Below are positions 1 to 8,588 of a DNA stretch of 27,504 bases, in pieces (positions within the stretch are counted from its first letter, which is position 1; every line of letters begins with the position of its first letter). A model generated the notes under the pieces. It was given only the letters and a program-made list of their open reading frames with translations. It was not told where the DNA came from and searched no databases. The position numbers were made by a program, and so were the translations under genes. This DNA comes from an uncultured Streptococcus sp. (lineage in GTDB: Bacteria; Bacillota; Bacilli; Lactobacillales; Streptococcaceae): NCBI RefSeq assembly GCF_938036805.1, contig NZ_CALHWC010000116.1, positions 1 to 27,504 of the forward strand, read 5' to 3'.

Positions 1-2
1 AG

Positions 3-1304
3 TTCAAGGGACCTAAGACCTTCGACAACGACGATAAGAAGGATCAAACCTTCACCGTTGCTATGCGTCAAGTTGTAGTACCATTCGATCCAAATAATCC
101 ACCGAAACCAAACGATCCAATGGATCCTAAGAATCCGGATGGACCTAAGTGGACAGATGATAAGATCAAGTCAGCTCAACAAGAAGCTGTGAAAGAATTG
201 AGCCGTACGATCAAGTACGTATACGAAGATGGTAAAGAAGCAGCACCAAGCTTCACAGACAGCGCTAAATTCACGCGTATTCTGAAGATCAACGTCGTAA
301 CGAAAGCGATCGTAGAAAAAGGCCCATGGACATCACAAGATGACGTGATCAAGGGACAAACTTCACCAGACATCAAGGGTTACGTAGCAGATAAAGCAAG
401 CGTAGCAGATGTGACAGTTACAGCAGACTCAGCTAAACCAGCAGATGAAGTCGTAACTTACAAGAAGGCTGATCAAAAAGCAACCATCACCTTCGTAGAC
501 CAAGCTAAGAAAGAATTGGCGAAGATCTCAGAAGGCGGTAAGTCAGGCGAACCAATTAGCCGTGACCAATACCTTGCGAAGTTGAAAGAATTGACTAACC
601 AAGGTTACAAGGTTGTGAACGATGAGTTCAAGGATCCACAAAACTTTGATGATGATGCAAGCAAGGACCAAAACTACACTGTTCAACTGGAAGAAGGCGT
701 AGTACCATTCGATCCAAACAATCCACCGAAACCAAACGATCCAATGGATCCTAAGAATCCGGATGGACCTAAGTGGACAGATGATAAGATCAAGTCAGCT
801 CAACAAGAAGCTGTGAAAGAATTGAGCCGTACGATCAAGTACGTATACGAAGATGGTAAAGAAGCAGCACCAAGCTTCACAGACAGCGCTAAATTCACGC
901 GTATTCTGAAGATCAACGTCGTAACGAAAGCGATCGTAGAAAAAGGCCCATGGACATCACAAGATGACGTGATCAAGGGACAAACTTCACCAGACATCAA
1001 GGGTTACGTAGCAGATAAAGCAAGCGTAGCAGATGTGACAGTTACAGCAGACTCAGCTAAACCAGCCGATGAAGTCGTAACCTACAAGAAAGCTGAAGTA
1101 CCGCCAACTCCGGTACCACCAACTCCAGCTCCGGTACCAAATAAACAAATACCGAACAAGCCAGTGGAACCGAAAGTTCCTGGAACCACTGCTCTGCCAA
1201 ATACAGGTGAGAAATCATCTTCAGCAGCAGTACTTGGTTTAGGAATTGTTGCAACACTCGCAGGTGTCAGCTTGATTAAACCAAGATTGAAAGAAGAAGA
1301 TTAA
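3..1304 (+). CDS. LPXTG-anchored surface protein with Mub-B2-like/MucBP-like repeats, 3' part
   Basis: The reading frame is already open at the left edge, so only the last 433 residues are present. The visible part alternates a MucBP_2-like module (the end of one at the left edge and a complete one at about 470-698) with a Mub-B2-like module containing the RTIKYVYEDGKEA signature, present twice (75-470 and 699-1094). It ends with a Pro-rich wall-spanning stretch (PPTP and PVPP motifs), the sortase motif LPNTG, a hydrophobic segment and a charged tail ending KEED. This is the standard architecture of a sortase A substrate covalently linked to peptidoglycan. Mub-type modules in lactic acid bacteria and streptococci are associated with mucin or glycan binding; that role here is inference from family. 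The ATG at 63 is internal and is not the start. The two B2-like modules are identical in protein sequence, which points to recent duplication or gene conversion. Confidence 0.88.
   Translation, partial: FKGPKTFDNDDKKDQTFTVAMRQVVVPFDPNNPPKPNDPMDPKNPDGPKWTDDKIKSAQQEAVKELSRTIKYVYEDGKEAAPSFTDSAKFTRILKINVVTKAIVEKGPWTSQDDVIKGQTSPDIKGYVADKASVADVTVTADSAKPADEVVTYKKADQKATITFVDQAKKELAKISEGGKSGEPISRDQYLAKLKELTNQGYKVVNDEFKDPQNFDDDASKDQNYTVQLEEGVVPFDPNNPPKPNDPMDPKNPDGPKWTDDKIKSAQQEAVKELSRTIKYVYEDGKEAAPSFTDSAKFTRILKINVVTKAIVEKGPWTSQDDVIKGQTSPDIKGYVADKASVADVTVTADSAKPADEVVTYKKAEVPPTPVPPTPAPVPNKQIPNKPVEPKVPGTTALPNTGEKSSSAAVLGLGIVATLAGVSLIKPRLKEED
75..1094 (+). repeat. Near-identical 624-bp-period repeat in the surface protein gene
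   Basis: Positions 75-470 and 699-1094 match at a fixed offset of 624 bp (208 codons). By eye I count four base differences across 396 bp, all synonymous (AAT/AAC, GCA/GCC, ACT/ACC, AAG/AAA). The intervening MucBP-like unit has only a diverged, truncated counterpart at the left edge of the window (3-74 versus about 627-698), so the identity is confined to the B2-like module. Confidence 0.92.
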
Positions 1305-1363
1305 TTCTTCACAGCTTGGATAGTAATCACTGAAGAGTTGTAGACGATTAGTTAACAGCTCAG

Positions 1364-1402
1364 AAAAAGCGATAACTTCGTAAAGAAGTTATCGCTTTTT
1401 TG
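1364..1402 (+). terminator. Rho-independent terminator of the surface protein gene
   Basis: Arms 1364-1379 and 1385-1400 are perfectly complementary over 16 bp around a 5-nt loop. The A-run on the 5' side and T-run on the 3' side are part of the hairpin, so it could work in both directions. It lies about 60 nt after the stop codon. Confidence 0.92.
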
Positions 1403-1420
1403 TTTATGTGCGCACTCAGT

Positions 1421-1484
1421 TTTGGTAGTAATAAAAGAGAGATTATTTCGGCAAGGTCGGCAAGGTAGGTATATTACTACCAAA
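1421..1484. repeat. Perfect 13-bp inverted repeat in the yebC upstream region
   Basis: The arms 1421-1433 (TTTGGTAGTAATA) and 1472-1484 (TATTACTACCAAA) are exact reverse complements separated by 38 bp. The centre contains a short direct repeat (GGCAAGGT at about 1450-1467). It sits about 240 bp upstream of the yebC promoter. The rest of the gap 1403-1710 shows no convincing gene. The arms could be a paired regulator site or the ends of a small degenerate element; I cannot assign it. Confidence 0.55.
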
Positions 1485-1717
1485 CAGGCCTAAAGGATGT
1501 GATTTGTTAGAAGTGCTGAGAAATGATGTATTGATCCTTTTTATCTCAGTTATACTGCTATATAGATGATGTACCAAGAAATTTTAGCAAAACAGAGTAG
1601 ATAAGGAGCCCATAAAGCAGATCAGAGGTTATTTTGATTTAAGATCGTATTTGGCTGGATTATTTTTAGGAATTGAGAAGTTTCCTGTTTTTGTTGGATG
1701 ATTTTTCGTCTTTCCTG

Positions 1718-1726
1718 TGTTATAAT
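1718..1726 (+). promoter_or_regulatory. Extended -10 promoter for yebC
   Basis: TGTTATAAT is a consensus extended -10 element (TGnTATAAT). The -35 region at 17-bp spacing is poor, as is common with extended -10 promoters. The yebC start lies 43 nt downstream, preceded by AAAGGAG. Confidence 0.65.
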
Positions 1727-1768
1727 AAGGAAGATTAAAAATGTAGAATAGTTAAAGGAGAAATTCCA

Positions 1769-2485
1769 ATGGGACGTAAGTGGGCCAATATTGTAGCTAA
1801 GAAGACAGCTAAAGACGGCGCAAACTCAAAAGTTTATGCTAAATTCGGTGTAGAGATCTATGTAGCAGCGAAAAAAGGTGAACCAGATCCTGAGTTGAAC
1901 ACAGCCCTTAAATTCGTTATTGATCGTGCTAAGCAAGCGCAAGTACCAAAGCATGTTATTGACAAGGCGATTGACAAGGCTAAGGGAAATACGGATGAAA
2001 CCTTTACAGAAGGTCGTTATGAAGGCTTTGGGCCAAATGGTTCTATGCTGATTGTTGATACCTTGACTTCGAATGTCAACCGGACTGCAGCCAATGTTCG
2101 TGCAGCCTTTGGGAAAAATGGCGGGAACATGGGTGCTAGTGGCTCTGTATCTTATCTTTTTGATAATAAAGGTGTCATCGTTTTTGCTGGGGATGATGCA
2201 GACAGTATCTTTGAATTGCTTTTAGAAGCAGATGTAGATGTGGATGATGTGGAAGCAGAAGATGGAAGCATCACTGTTTATACAGCACCAACTGATCTGC
2301 ATAAAGCAATCGTGGCCTTGCGTGAATCTGGTATCCAAGAATTCCAAGTGACAGAGCTTGAAATGATTCCTCAGTCAGAAGTGGAGTTGACTGGTGACGA
2401 CCTCGAAACCTTTGAAAAACTCTATAGCGTTTTGGAAGATGATGAAGATGTCCAAAAGATCTACACCAACGTAGATGGCTTCTAA
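1769..2485 (+). CDS. yebC: YebC/PmpR family protein (YeeI/YeeN-like branch)
   Basis: The 238-residue protein begins MGRKWANIVAKKTAKDGANS, the family hallmark, and contains the mid-domain signature EGFGPNG followed by GNMGASGSVSYLF. The length and the GRKWANI start fit the YeeI/YeeN branch rather than E. coli YebC itself. The family was long annotated as DNA-binding regulators; work on the YebC2 branch describes a role in translation of difficult proline-containing stretches, so regulator names should be treated cautiously. The ATG at 1769 has AAAGGAG (1754-1760) at good spacing. It is a single-gene unit with its own promoter, ending at a terminator shared with queG. Confidence 0.92.
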   Translation: MGRKWANIVAKKTAKDGANSKVYAKFGVEIYVAAKKGEPDPELNTALKFVIDRAKQAQVPKHVIDKAIDKAKGNTDETFTEGRYEGFGPNGSMLIVDTLTSNVNRTAANVRAAFGKNGGNMGASGSVSYLFDNKGVIVFAGDDADSIFELLLEADVDVDDVEAEDGSITVYTAPTDLHKAIVALRESGIQEFQVTELEMIPQSEVELTGDDLETFEKLYSVLEDDEDVQKIYTNVDGF

Positions 2486-2497
2486 TTGAATAACATA

Positions 2498-2565
2498 AAA
2501 ATACAGTCTGATTTAGTATAAGTTGCGTTCTAAGGCAGTTTCTAAATTAGACTGTATTTATTTTT
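2498..2565. terminator. Bidirectional terminator between yebC and queG
   Basis: The arms 2498-2515 and 2542-2559 pair over 18 positions with one G-T-type mismatch. A T-run follows on the plus strand and the matching A-run precedes it for the minus strand. It lies between two convergent genes and its edge touches the queG stop codon. Confidence 0.8.
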
Positions 2566-3688
2566 AGTTAGTTAAGTGGAATTTCTTTAGGAATTGTTCC
2601 TGTTCCTCTTTGATAGCTTCTGTGGGATTTTTCACAGCGAGAATCATCTCAATCATTTCAGGACTAGCTTCGCGTACTAGCTGACTGAGAGCCCAGATGG
2701 CCGTAGCGATATGGACTGGATTTTGTCCCTTGTCAATAATTTCTAGCAGTTTGGGAATGGCAGAGCGATCATTAGCGTTGGCTAGAGCAATGATGGCATT
2801 GCGCTGCAGGATGTTTTTGCCCCGCCAGCTACCTGCTATATGGCCGAATTTTTCCTTAAACTGACCATTAGAAAGTTCCAAGAAAGGTAGGAGCTCGGGA
2901 TGAGCTAGATCGGGGTCAATCTCAGTTGCGAGCGGATTGTCTAAACCTTTATTATAGGGGCAGCAAATTTGGCAGATGTCGCAACCATAGATGACTGTCT
3001 TGATTTTTTTGCGAAATTCTAGGTCCATGATGCCCTTATCTTGGGTTTGAAAAGATAGGCAGCGCTTGGCGTTCATAGTCCCATCGCCAATGAGGCAGGA
3101 GGTAGGACAGGCTGTTACGCAGCGATTACAGTCTCCGCAGTCATAGTCGACAGGCTGGTCAGGCTCAATGTCCAGATTGGTAATGAGCTCACCCAGAAAC
3201 ATATAAGAACCAAATTCCTTGGAGATGACCAAGCCGTTCTTGCCGATAAAGCCTATTCCTGCTCGCCGGGCTACAGCGGTGTCGACCAAGGCTCCTGTAT
3301 CCACCATGCCTTTATATTCAAAGTTGGCAGTCAACTCCTCAATTCCCTTTGCAAGCCGATCTAGCTTGTCCTGTAGGACATAGTGGTAATCCAGCCCCCA
3401 GCTGTTGGGAGTGAATTTCCCCCGTTTGTAGGCTGTCTTTTGTGGCTGTTGCTTGAGCTTGTGGGGATAAGCGACTGCGATAGAGATGATGGTCTTGGCC
3501 GAGGCTAGACTCAGTTTGGGCTTGATCCGCTCCTCAATATTCTTATGTTCAAATCCTGAATTTCGACCTTCTTCTACGGCCAAGCGCAGCGACTTTTCCA
3601 GATAGTCAAAGTCATCTGCTGTCGTGAAGCCAATTTTAGAAATGCCAATGTCTTTTGATAATTTGATAATTTCTTCTTTGATATTCAT
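2564..3688 (-). CDS. queG: Epoxyqueuosine reductase QueG
   Basis: QueG reduces epoxyqueuosine to queuosine at the wobble position of GUN-anticodon tRNAs, using cobalamin and two 4Fe-4S clusters, in the cytoplasm. The 374-residue protein has the N-terminal DUF1730-type cobalamin-binding region with GFIGKNGL near residue 147. The first cluster motif CGDCNRC (184-190) continues to C194, and a second Cys set is C210, C236, C239 and C242/C243. A C-terminal HEAT-like region follows (about 285-350, with the NAIIALANA and AIWALSQL helices). The start at 3688 matches the expected MNIKEE-type N-terminus, but there is no Shine-Dalgarno, and TATAAT lies only 7 nt upstream. The mRNA may therefore be leaderless. 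It is a single gene, convergent with yebC. Confidence 0.95.
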   Translation of the reverse strand: MNIKEEIIKLSKDIGISKIGFTTADDFDYLEKSLRLAVEEGRNSGFEHKNIEERIKPKLSLASAKTIISIAVAYPHKLKQQPQKTAYKRGKFTPNSWGLDYHYVLQDKLDRLAKGIEELTANFEYKGMVDTGALVDTAVARRAGIGFIGKNGLVISKEFGSYMFLGELITNLDIEPDQPVDYDCGDCNRCVTACPTSCLIGDGTMNAKRCLSFQTQDKGIMDLEFRKKIKTVIYGCDICQICCPYNKGLDNPLATEIDPDLAHPELLPFLELSNGQFKEKFGHIAGSWRGKNILQRNAIIALANANDRSAIPKLLEIIDKGQNPVHIATAIWALSQLVREASPEMIEMILAVKNPTEAIKEEQEQFLKKFHLTN

Positions 3689-3695
3689 TGCTATT

Positions 3696-3701
3696 ATTAT
3701 A
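3696..3701 (-). promoter_or_regulatory. -10 element immediately upstream of queG
   Basis: On the minus strand TATAAT ends 7 nt before the queG ATG. Transcription would then begin at or within a base or two of the start codon. No good -35 is seen at 16-18 bp, so the promoter call is moderate. Confidence 0.45.
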
Positions 3702-3844
3702 TCGAAATTATGAGAATTATGCGAGAAACTACTTTGTGAAAACCATGATTATTTAGCAAATTTGAGAGCAAGAAGAGTTAGGCAGATAAGCGTGTAAATT
3801 GAGAAATGACAGCCTTTCAAGCCAATTGCCAAATGGATTATTTC

Positions 3845-3873
3845 TTGAAAGATATGGGGAAACATGCTATAAT
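3845..3873 (+). promoter_or_regulatory. secA promoter
   Basis: TTGAAA (3845-3850), a 17-bp spacer and TATAAT (3868-3873), with TG at -15/-14 giving an extended -10. The -35 is part of the right arm of an 8-bp inverted repeat (CTTTCAAG at 3814-3821, CTTGAAAG at 3844-3851). This is the best consensus promoter in the window and probably drives the secA-aroG-aroG block. Confidence 0.82.
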
Positions 3874-3917
3874 GAGAGGAAACATTTATAAACAGAACAT
3901 AGCGAGTAAGGAATAAA

Positions 3918-6437
3918 ATGGCTAATATTTTAAAAAAAATCATCGAAAATGATAAAGGTGAAATAAGAAAATTAGAAAAGATGGCGGACAAGGTCATGTC
4001 CTATGAGGACGAAATGGCAGCCTTGACCGATGAAGAATTACAAGCAAAAACGGTTGAATTTAAGGAACGTTATGCTAATGGTGAAACTTTAGATCAACTT
4101 TTGTTTGAAGCATTTGCAGTTGTCCGCGAAGGAGCGAAGCGTGTCTTAGGTCTTTTCCCATATAAGGTTCAGATTATGGGGGGGATTGTCCTTCACCATG
4201 GTGATGTGCCAGAAATGCGTACGGGGGAAGGAAAAACCCTGACAGCGACTATGCCTGTTTACCTGAATGCCTTGTCTGGTCAAGGAGTTCACGTTGTTAC
4301 AGTCAATGAATACTTATCAGAGCGTGATGCGACTGAGATGGGTGAACTTTATTCTTGGTTGGGACTTTCTGTTGGTATCAATCTAGCATCTAAGTCACCA
4401 ATGGAAAAAAGAGAAGCTTATGCTTGTGATATCACCTACTCAACCAACTCTGAAATTGGTTTTGACTACCTGCGCGATAACATGGTGGTTCGGGCTGAAA
4501 ATATGGTACAGCGTCCGCTTAACTATGCCTTGGTTGACGAGGTGGATTCTATCTTGATTGACGAAGCGCGTACGCCATTGATCGTGTCAGGACCGACAGC
4601 TTCTGATACGAATCAGCTTTATTATAGAGCGGATAGCTTTGTGAAAACACTTCAAAAAGATGACTATATCATTGATATTCCATCTAAGACGATTGGTTTA
4701 TCAGATTCAGGTATCGACAAGGCTGAAAGTTACTTTAACTTAGAAAATCTATACGACCTTGAGAATGTTGCTTTGACGCACTTTATCGACAATGCCTTGC
4801 GTGCTAACTATATTATGACCCTAGATGTGGATTATGTCGTTAGCGAAAAGCAGGAAATCCTCATCGTTGACCAATTTACTGGACGTACAATGGAAGGCCG
4901 TCGTTTCTCTGATGGACTCCACCAAGCGATTGAAGCAAAAGAAGCTGTGCCTATCCAAGAAGAATCAAAAACATCTGCTTCGATTACCTACCAGAACCTT
5001 TTCCGTATGTATAAAAAGCTTTCAGGGATGACAGGTACTGGTAAAACAGAAGAAGAAGAATTCCGCGAAATTTATAATATTCGCGTTATCCCAATCCCAA
5101 CTAACCGCCCAGTTCAACGTATTGACCATCCAGATTTGCTCTATCCTAGCTTGGAAGCTAAGTTTAAAGCAGTAGTAGAAGACGTCAAGGAACGCTACAA
5201 AACAGGTCAGCCTGTCTTGGTCGGTACAGTATCAGTTGACACGAGTGACTATCTTTCTCAAAAATTAGTGGCTGCGGGAATTCCTCATGAAGTCCTGAAT
5301 GCTAAAAACCACTATAAAGAAGCACAAATCATCATGAATGCTGGTCAGCGTGGTGCTATTACCATTGCGACCAACATGGCTGGACGCGGTACCGATATTA
5401 AGCTAGGTGAAGGTGTGCGTGAATTGGGTGGACTTTGTGTCATCGGAACAGAGCGCCATGAAAGCCGCCGGATTGACAATCAGCTTCGTGGACGTTCAGG
5501 TCGTCAAGGTGATCCAGGCGAATCACAATTCTACCTATCTCTCGAAGACGATTTGATGAAACGTTTCGGTTCAGAGCGCATTAAGGCTGTGCTAGATCGG
5601 ATGAATCTGAGCGAAGAAGAGTCCGTCATCAAGTCTCGGATGCTGACGCGTCAGGTTGAAGCGGCTCAAAAACGGGTTGAAGGAAATAACTACGATACTC
5701 GTAAGCAAGTCCTTCAATATGACGATGTCATGCGTGAGCAACGCGAGATTATTTATTCTCAACGCTATGATGTCATCACAGCAGACCGTGATTTAGCTCC
5801 AGAAATTCATGCTATGATCCGTCGGACGATTAATCGGATCGTAGATGGTAGCAGCCATTCAGACCATGATGAAAGAATTGAAGCGATTCTGAATTTTGCT
5901 AAATATAATCTTGTACCAGAGGACTCTATCTCAGCTGATGATATAGAAGGTAAATCCAAGCAAGAAATCAAAGATTACTTGATGGAGCGAGCTTCTGAAG
6001 TTTATGACAATCAGATTTCTAAGCTTCGGGATGAAGAAGCAGTCCAAGAGTTCCAAAAAGTGCTGATTCTCCGAGTGGTAGATAGTAAATGGACAGATCA
6101 TATCGACGCCTTGGATCAATTGCGCCAGGCTGTGGGACTGCGCGGTTATGCTCAGAACAACCCAGTTGTTGAGTATCAGGCAGAAGGTTTCCGGATGTTT
6201 AATGATATGATTGGCTCTATCGAGTTTGATGTGACTCGTCTCATGATGAAAGCACAGATCCATGAGCAAGAACGTCCACGTACAGAGCACAGTATCAGCA
6301 CGACAGCTACTCGTAATATTGCTGCCCAAAATCCAAATATTCCAGAAAATGTTGATTTGTCTTCTGTTAAAAGAAATGATTTATGTCCATGTGGTTCAGG
6401 TAAGAAATTTAAAAACTGCCATGGTCGCAAGAAGTAG
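3918..6437 (+). CDS. secA: Protein translocase ATPase SecA (SecA1)
   Basis: SecA is the motor ATPase that drives unfolded preproteins through SecYEG. The 839-residue protein has Walker A RTGEGKT (101-107), Walker B DEVD (207-210) followed by SILIDEARTPL, the second helicase fold with TNMAGRGTDIKLGEG and the arginine-finger region QLRGRSGRQGDPG. It ends in the zinc-binding tail CPCGSGKKFKNCH (C823, C825, C834, H835), which serves SecB or membrane contacts. The full length with zinc tail marks it as the canonical SecA1, distinct from the smaller SecA2 expected near the SRR adhesin locus. The start at 3918 has TAAGGA upstream. aroG follows after 16 nt, so co-transcription is likely; the secA-aroG-aroG-acpS-alr-recG order is, from memory, the same as in S. 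pneumoniae. Confidence 0.98.
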   Translation: MANILKKIIENDKGEIRKLEKMADKVMSYEDEMAALTDEELQAKTVEFKERYANGETLDQLLFEAFAVVREGAKRVLGLFPYKVQIMGGIVLHHGDVPEMRTGEGKTLTATMPVYLNALSGQGVHVVTVNEYLSERDATEMGELYSWLGLSVGINLASKSPMEKREAYACDITYSTNSEIGFDYLRDNMVVRAENMVQRPLNYALVDEVDSILIDEARTPLIVSGPTASDTNQLYYRADSFVKTLQKDDYIIDIPSKTIGLSDSGIDKAESYFNLENLYDLENVALTHFIDNALRANYIMTLDVDYVVSEKQEILIVDQFTGRTMEGRRFSDGLHQAIEAKEAVPIQEESKTSASITYQNLFRMYKKLSGMTGTGKTEEEEFREIYNIRVIPIPTNRPVQRIDHPDLLYPSLEAKFKAVVEDVKERYKTGQPVLVGTVSVDTSDYLSQKLVAAGIPHEVLNAKNHYKEAQIIMNAGQRGAITIATNMAGRGTDIKLGEGVRELGGLCVIGTERHESRRIDNQLRGRSGRQGDPGESQFYLSLEDDLMKRFGSERIKAVLDRMNLSEEESVIKSRMLTRQVEAAQKRVEGNNYDTRKQVLQYDDVMREQREIIYSQRYDVITADRDLAPEIHAMIRRTINRIVDGSSHSDHDERIEAILNFAKYNLVPEDSISADDIEGKSKQEIKDYLMERASEVYDNQISKLRDEEAVQEFQKVLILRVVDSKWTDHIDALDQLRQAVGLRGYAQNNPVVEYQAEGFRMFNDMIGSIEFDVTRLMMKAQIHEQERPRTEHSISTTATRNIAAQNPNIPENVDLSSVKRNDLCPCGSGKKFKNCHGRKK

Positions 6438-6453
6438 TTTATAAGGAGAGAAG

Positions 6454-7485
6454 ATGACCTTTAAAGCAACTAGTCAACCAATCAATGTAGCAGAAGTGCG
6501 TCAGCTTGCTAAGTTAGAAGGTTCTATTCTAGCTCGTAAGCAAGAACGAGATCGCCAACTAGAAGCTATTATCCGCGGTGAGGATGATCGTATCCTTTTG
6601 GTCATCGGTCCTTGCTCCTCAGACAATGAAGAAGCTGTCTTGGAATACGCTAAGCGTTTGGCAGTTCTTCAGGAAGAAGTCAAAGATCGGATCTTTATGG
6701 TCATGCGGGTCTACACTGCCAAGCCACGGACCAATGGCGATGGCTATAAGGGCTTGATTCACCAGCCTAATGCGACAGCGGCACCTAGTCTAATCAACGG
6801 GATTAAGGCGGTGCGCAACCTGCATTACCGTGTGATTTCAGAAACCGGAATGACGACGGCTGACGAGATGCTTTACCCAGAAAATCTTCCCCTAGTAGAT
6901 GATCTGATTTCCTATATGGCGATCGGTGCTCGTTCTGTTGAGGATCAGCAGCATCGCTTTGTAGCCAGTGGAGCGGATTTCCCGACTGGCTTGAAAAATC
7001 CTACGTCTGGAAATCTAAATGTCATGTTTAATGGCATTTATGCGGCTCAAAACAAGCAGAGCTTCCTCTTTGCAAATCGAGAAGTAGAGACGAGTGGAAA
7101 TCCTTTGGCTCATGCGATTCTGCGCGGTGCCCTCAATGAATATGGCAAAAACATTCCGAACTACTATTATGATAATCTGCTGGACACAATCGCCCAGTAT
7201 GAAGCAATGGGATTAGAAAATCCATTTATCATCATCGATACTAACCATGACAACTCTGGCAAACAGTATTTGGAGCAAGTTCGGATTGTTCGTCAGACTT
7301 TGATCAACCGCGACTGGAATGATAAAATCAAGAAGGTTGTTCGTGGCTTTATGATAGAATCTTACTTGGAAGACGGCCGACAAAATGAGCCAGAAGTCTT
7401 TGGCAAATCTATCACAGATCCATGTCTAGGTTGGGACAAGACGGTTGAGCTCGTCCATGAGATATACGATACACTAGGTAAATAA
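6454..7485 (+). CDS. aroG: DAHP synthase, class I, first copy
   Basis: It catalyses condensation of phosphoenolpyruvate and erythrose-4-phosphate to DAHP, the entry step of the shikimate pathway. The 343-residue TIM-barrel enzyme shows the metal/PEP site IGPCSS (51-56, Cys54), KPRTNGDGYKG (90-100), GARSVEDQQHR and the metal-ligand segment DTNHDNSGK. AAGGAG at 6443-6448 precedes the ATG. One nucleotide separates its stop from the ATG of a second, closely similar enzyme, so the pair is translationally coupled. Feedback specificity (Phe or Tyr) cannot be read from the sequence by eye. Confidence 0.96.
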   Translation: MTFKATSQPINVAEVRQLAKLEGSILARKQERDRQLEAIIRGEDDRILLVIGPCSSDNEEAVLEYAKRLAVLQEEVKDRIFMVMRVYTAKPRTNGDGYKGLIHQPNATAAPSLINGIKAVRNLHYRVISETGMTTADEMLYPENLPLVDDLISYMAIGARSVEDQQHRFVASGADFPTGLKNPTSGNLNVMFNGIYAAQNKQSFLFANREVETSGNPLAHAILRGALNEYGKNIPNYYYDNLLDTIAQYEAMGLENPFIIIDTNHDNSGKQYLEQVRIVRQTLINRDWNDKIKKVVRGFMIESYLEDGRQNEPEVFGKSITDPCLGWDKTVELVHEIYDTLGK

Positions 7486-7486
7486 T

Positions 7487-8524
7487 ATGGCATTTATAGA
7501 AAAAGGTCAGGAAATTGACATCGAGCAGATCAAGTCTGCAACGATTTTGTCAGACCAAGCTTTACAAAAGAAAAATCAGCGTGATCAGGAATTGGCTGCC
7601 ATCATCAAGGGAGAAGATCAACGCTTGCTCTTGATTATCGGTCCCTGCTCATCTGACAATGAAGAGGCGGTGCTGGAGTACGCTCGCCGCTTGGCTGACC
7701 TGCAGCAGAAGGTGGCGGATAAGATTTTTGTCGTCATGCGGGTCTATACTGCCAAGCCTCGGACCAATGGTGACGGCTATAAAGGGCTCGTCCACCAGCC
7801 GGATACTTCAAAAAGTCCAAGCTTGATCAATGGGTTAAAGGCAGTGCGCCAGCTTCATTACCGAGTCATTACTGAGACAGGCTTGACCACAGCTGACGAA
7901 ATGCTCTATCCTTCTAATCTAGTGCTGGTAGATGATTTGGTCAGTTACCATGCCGTAGGTGCTCGTTCGGTTGAAGATCAAGAACACCGTTTTGTAGCTT
8001 CTGGTATTGATGCACCGGTCGGTATGAAAAATCCAACATCTGGCAATCTTGGAGTCATGTTTAATGCCGTTTACGCTGCTCAAAATAAACAAATCTTCCT
8101 TTACCATGGTCAGGAAGTGGAAACTCTAGGCAATCCCCTGGCGCATGTGATTTTGCGTGGTGCTTTAGATGAGTACGGTAAGAACAAGCCTAACTTCTAT
8201 TACGAGAATCTTCTGGATGTGATCAAACGCTATGAAGATATGAAGCTGTCCAATCCTTTTATCATAATTGATACCAACCACGATAATTCTGGCAAGCAGT
8301 ATCTGGAGCAGGTGCGGATTATCCGTCAGACTCTGATCAACCGTGCTTGGAATGAGCAAATCAAGAAGTCGGTGCGTGGTTTCATGATTGAATCCTATTT
8401 GGAGGATGGCCGCCAGAATGAGCCAGAAGTCTTTGGTAAGTCTATTACCGATCCTTGCTTGGGCTGGGATAAGACTGAACAGCTCGTTCAGGAAATCTAT
8501 GAAACCTTAGAAAAAGAAGCTTAA
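7487..8524 (+). CDS. aroG: DAHP synthase, class I, second copy
   Basis: The 345-residue paralogue of the preceding gene carries the same reaction motifs: IIGPCSS, KPRTNGDGYKG, GARSVEDQEHR and DTNHDNSGK. The N-terminal 40 residues, a region that usually carries feedback and dimer contacts in this class, differ most from copy one (FIEKGQEIDIEQIKSA against TFKATSQPINVAEVRQ). The start lies 1 nt after the upstream stop with only a weak AGGT-type SD, so it probably depends on ribosomes finishing copy one. Tandem paired DAHP synthases are usual in streptococci, presumably giving two feedback specificities; that last point is inference. Confidence 0.95.
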   Translation: MAFIEKGQEIDIEQIKSATILSDQALQKKNQRDQELAAIIKGEDQRLLLIIGPCSSDNEEAVLEYARRLADLQQKVADKIFVVMRVYTAKPRTNGDGYKGLVHQPDTSKSPSLINGLKAVRQLHYRVITETGLTTADEMLYPSNLVLVDDLVSYHAVGARSVEDQEHRFVASGIDAPVGMKNPTSGNLGVMFNAVYAAQNKQIFLYHGQEVETLGNPLAHVILRGALDEYGKNKPNFYYENLLDVIKRYEDMKLSNPFIIIDTNHDNSGKQYLEQVRIIRQTLINRAWNEQIKKSVRGFMIESYLEDGRQNEPEVFGKSITDPCLGWDKTEQLVQEIYETLEKEA

Positions 8525-8588
8525 ATAGAAAGGATTAGGAGGCTTTGATAGGAGTCTGCTAACGAATATAGGCAAGCTCATACTCTAT

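Noticed and set aside
176..1000. Two identical 66-codon antisense frames (176-376 and 800-1000)
   Set aside because: They are shadows of the duplicated Mub-like module and share its exact repeat; there is no independent coding evidence.
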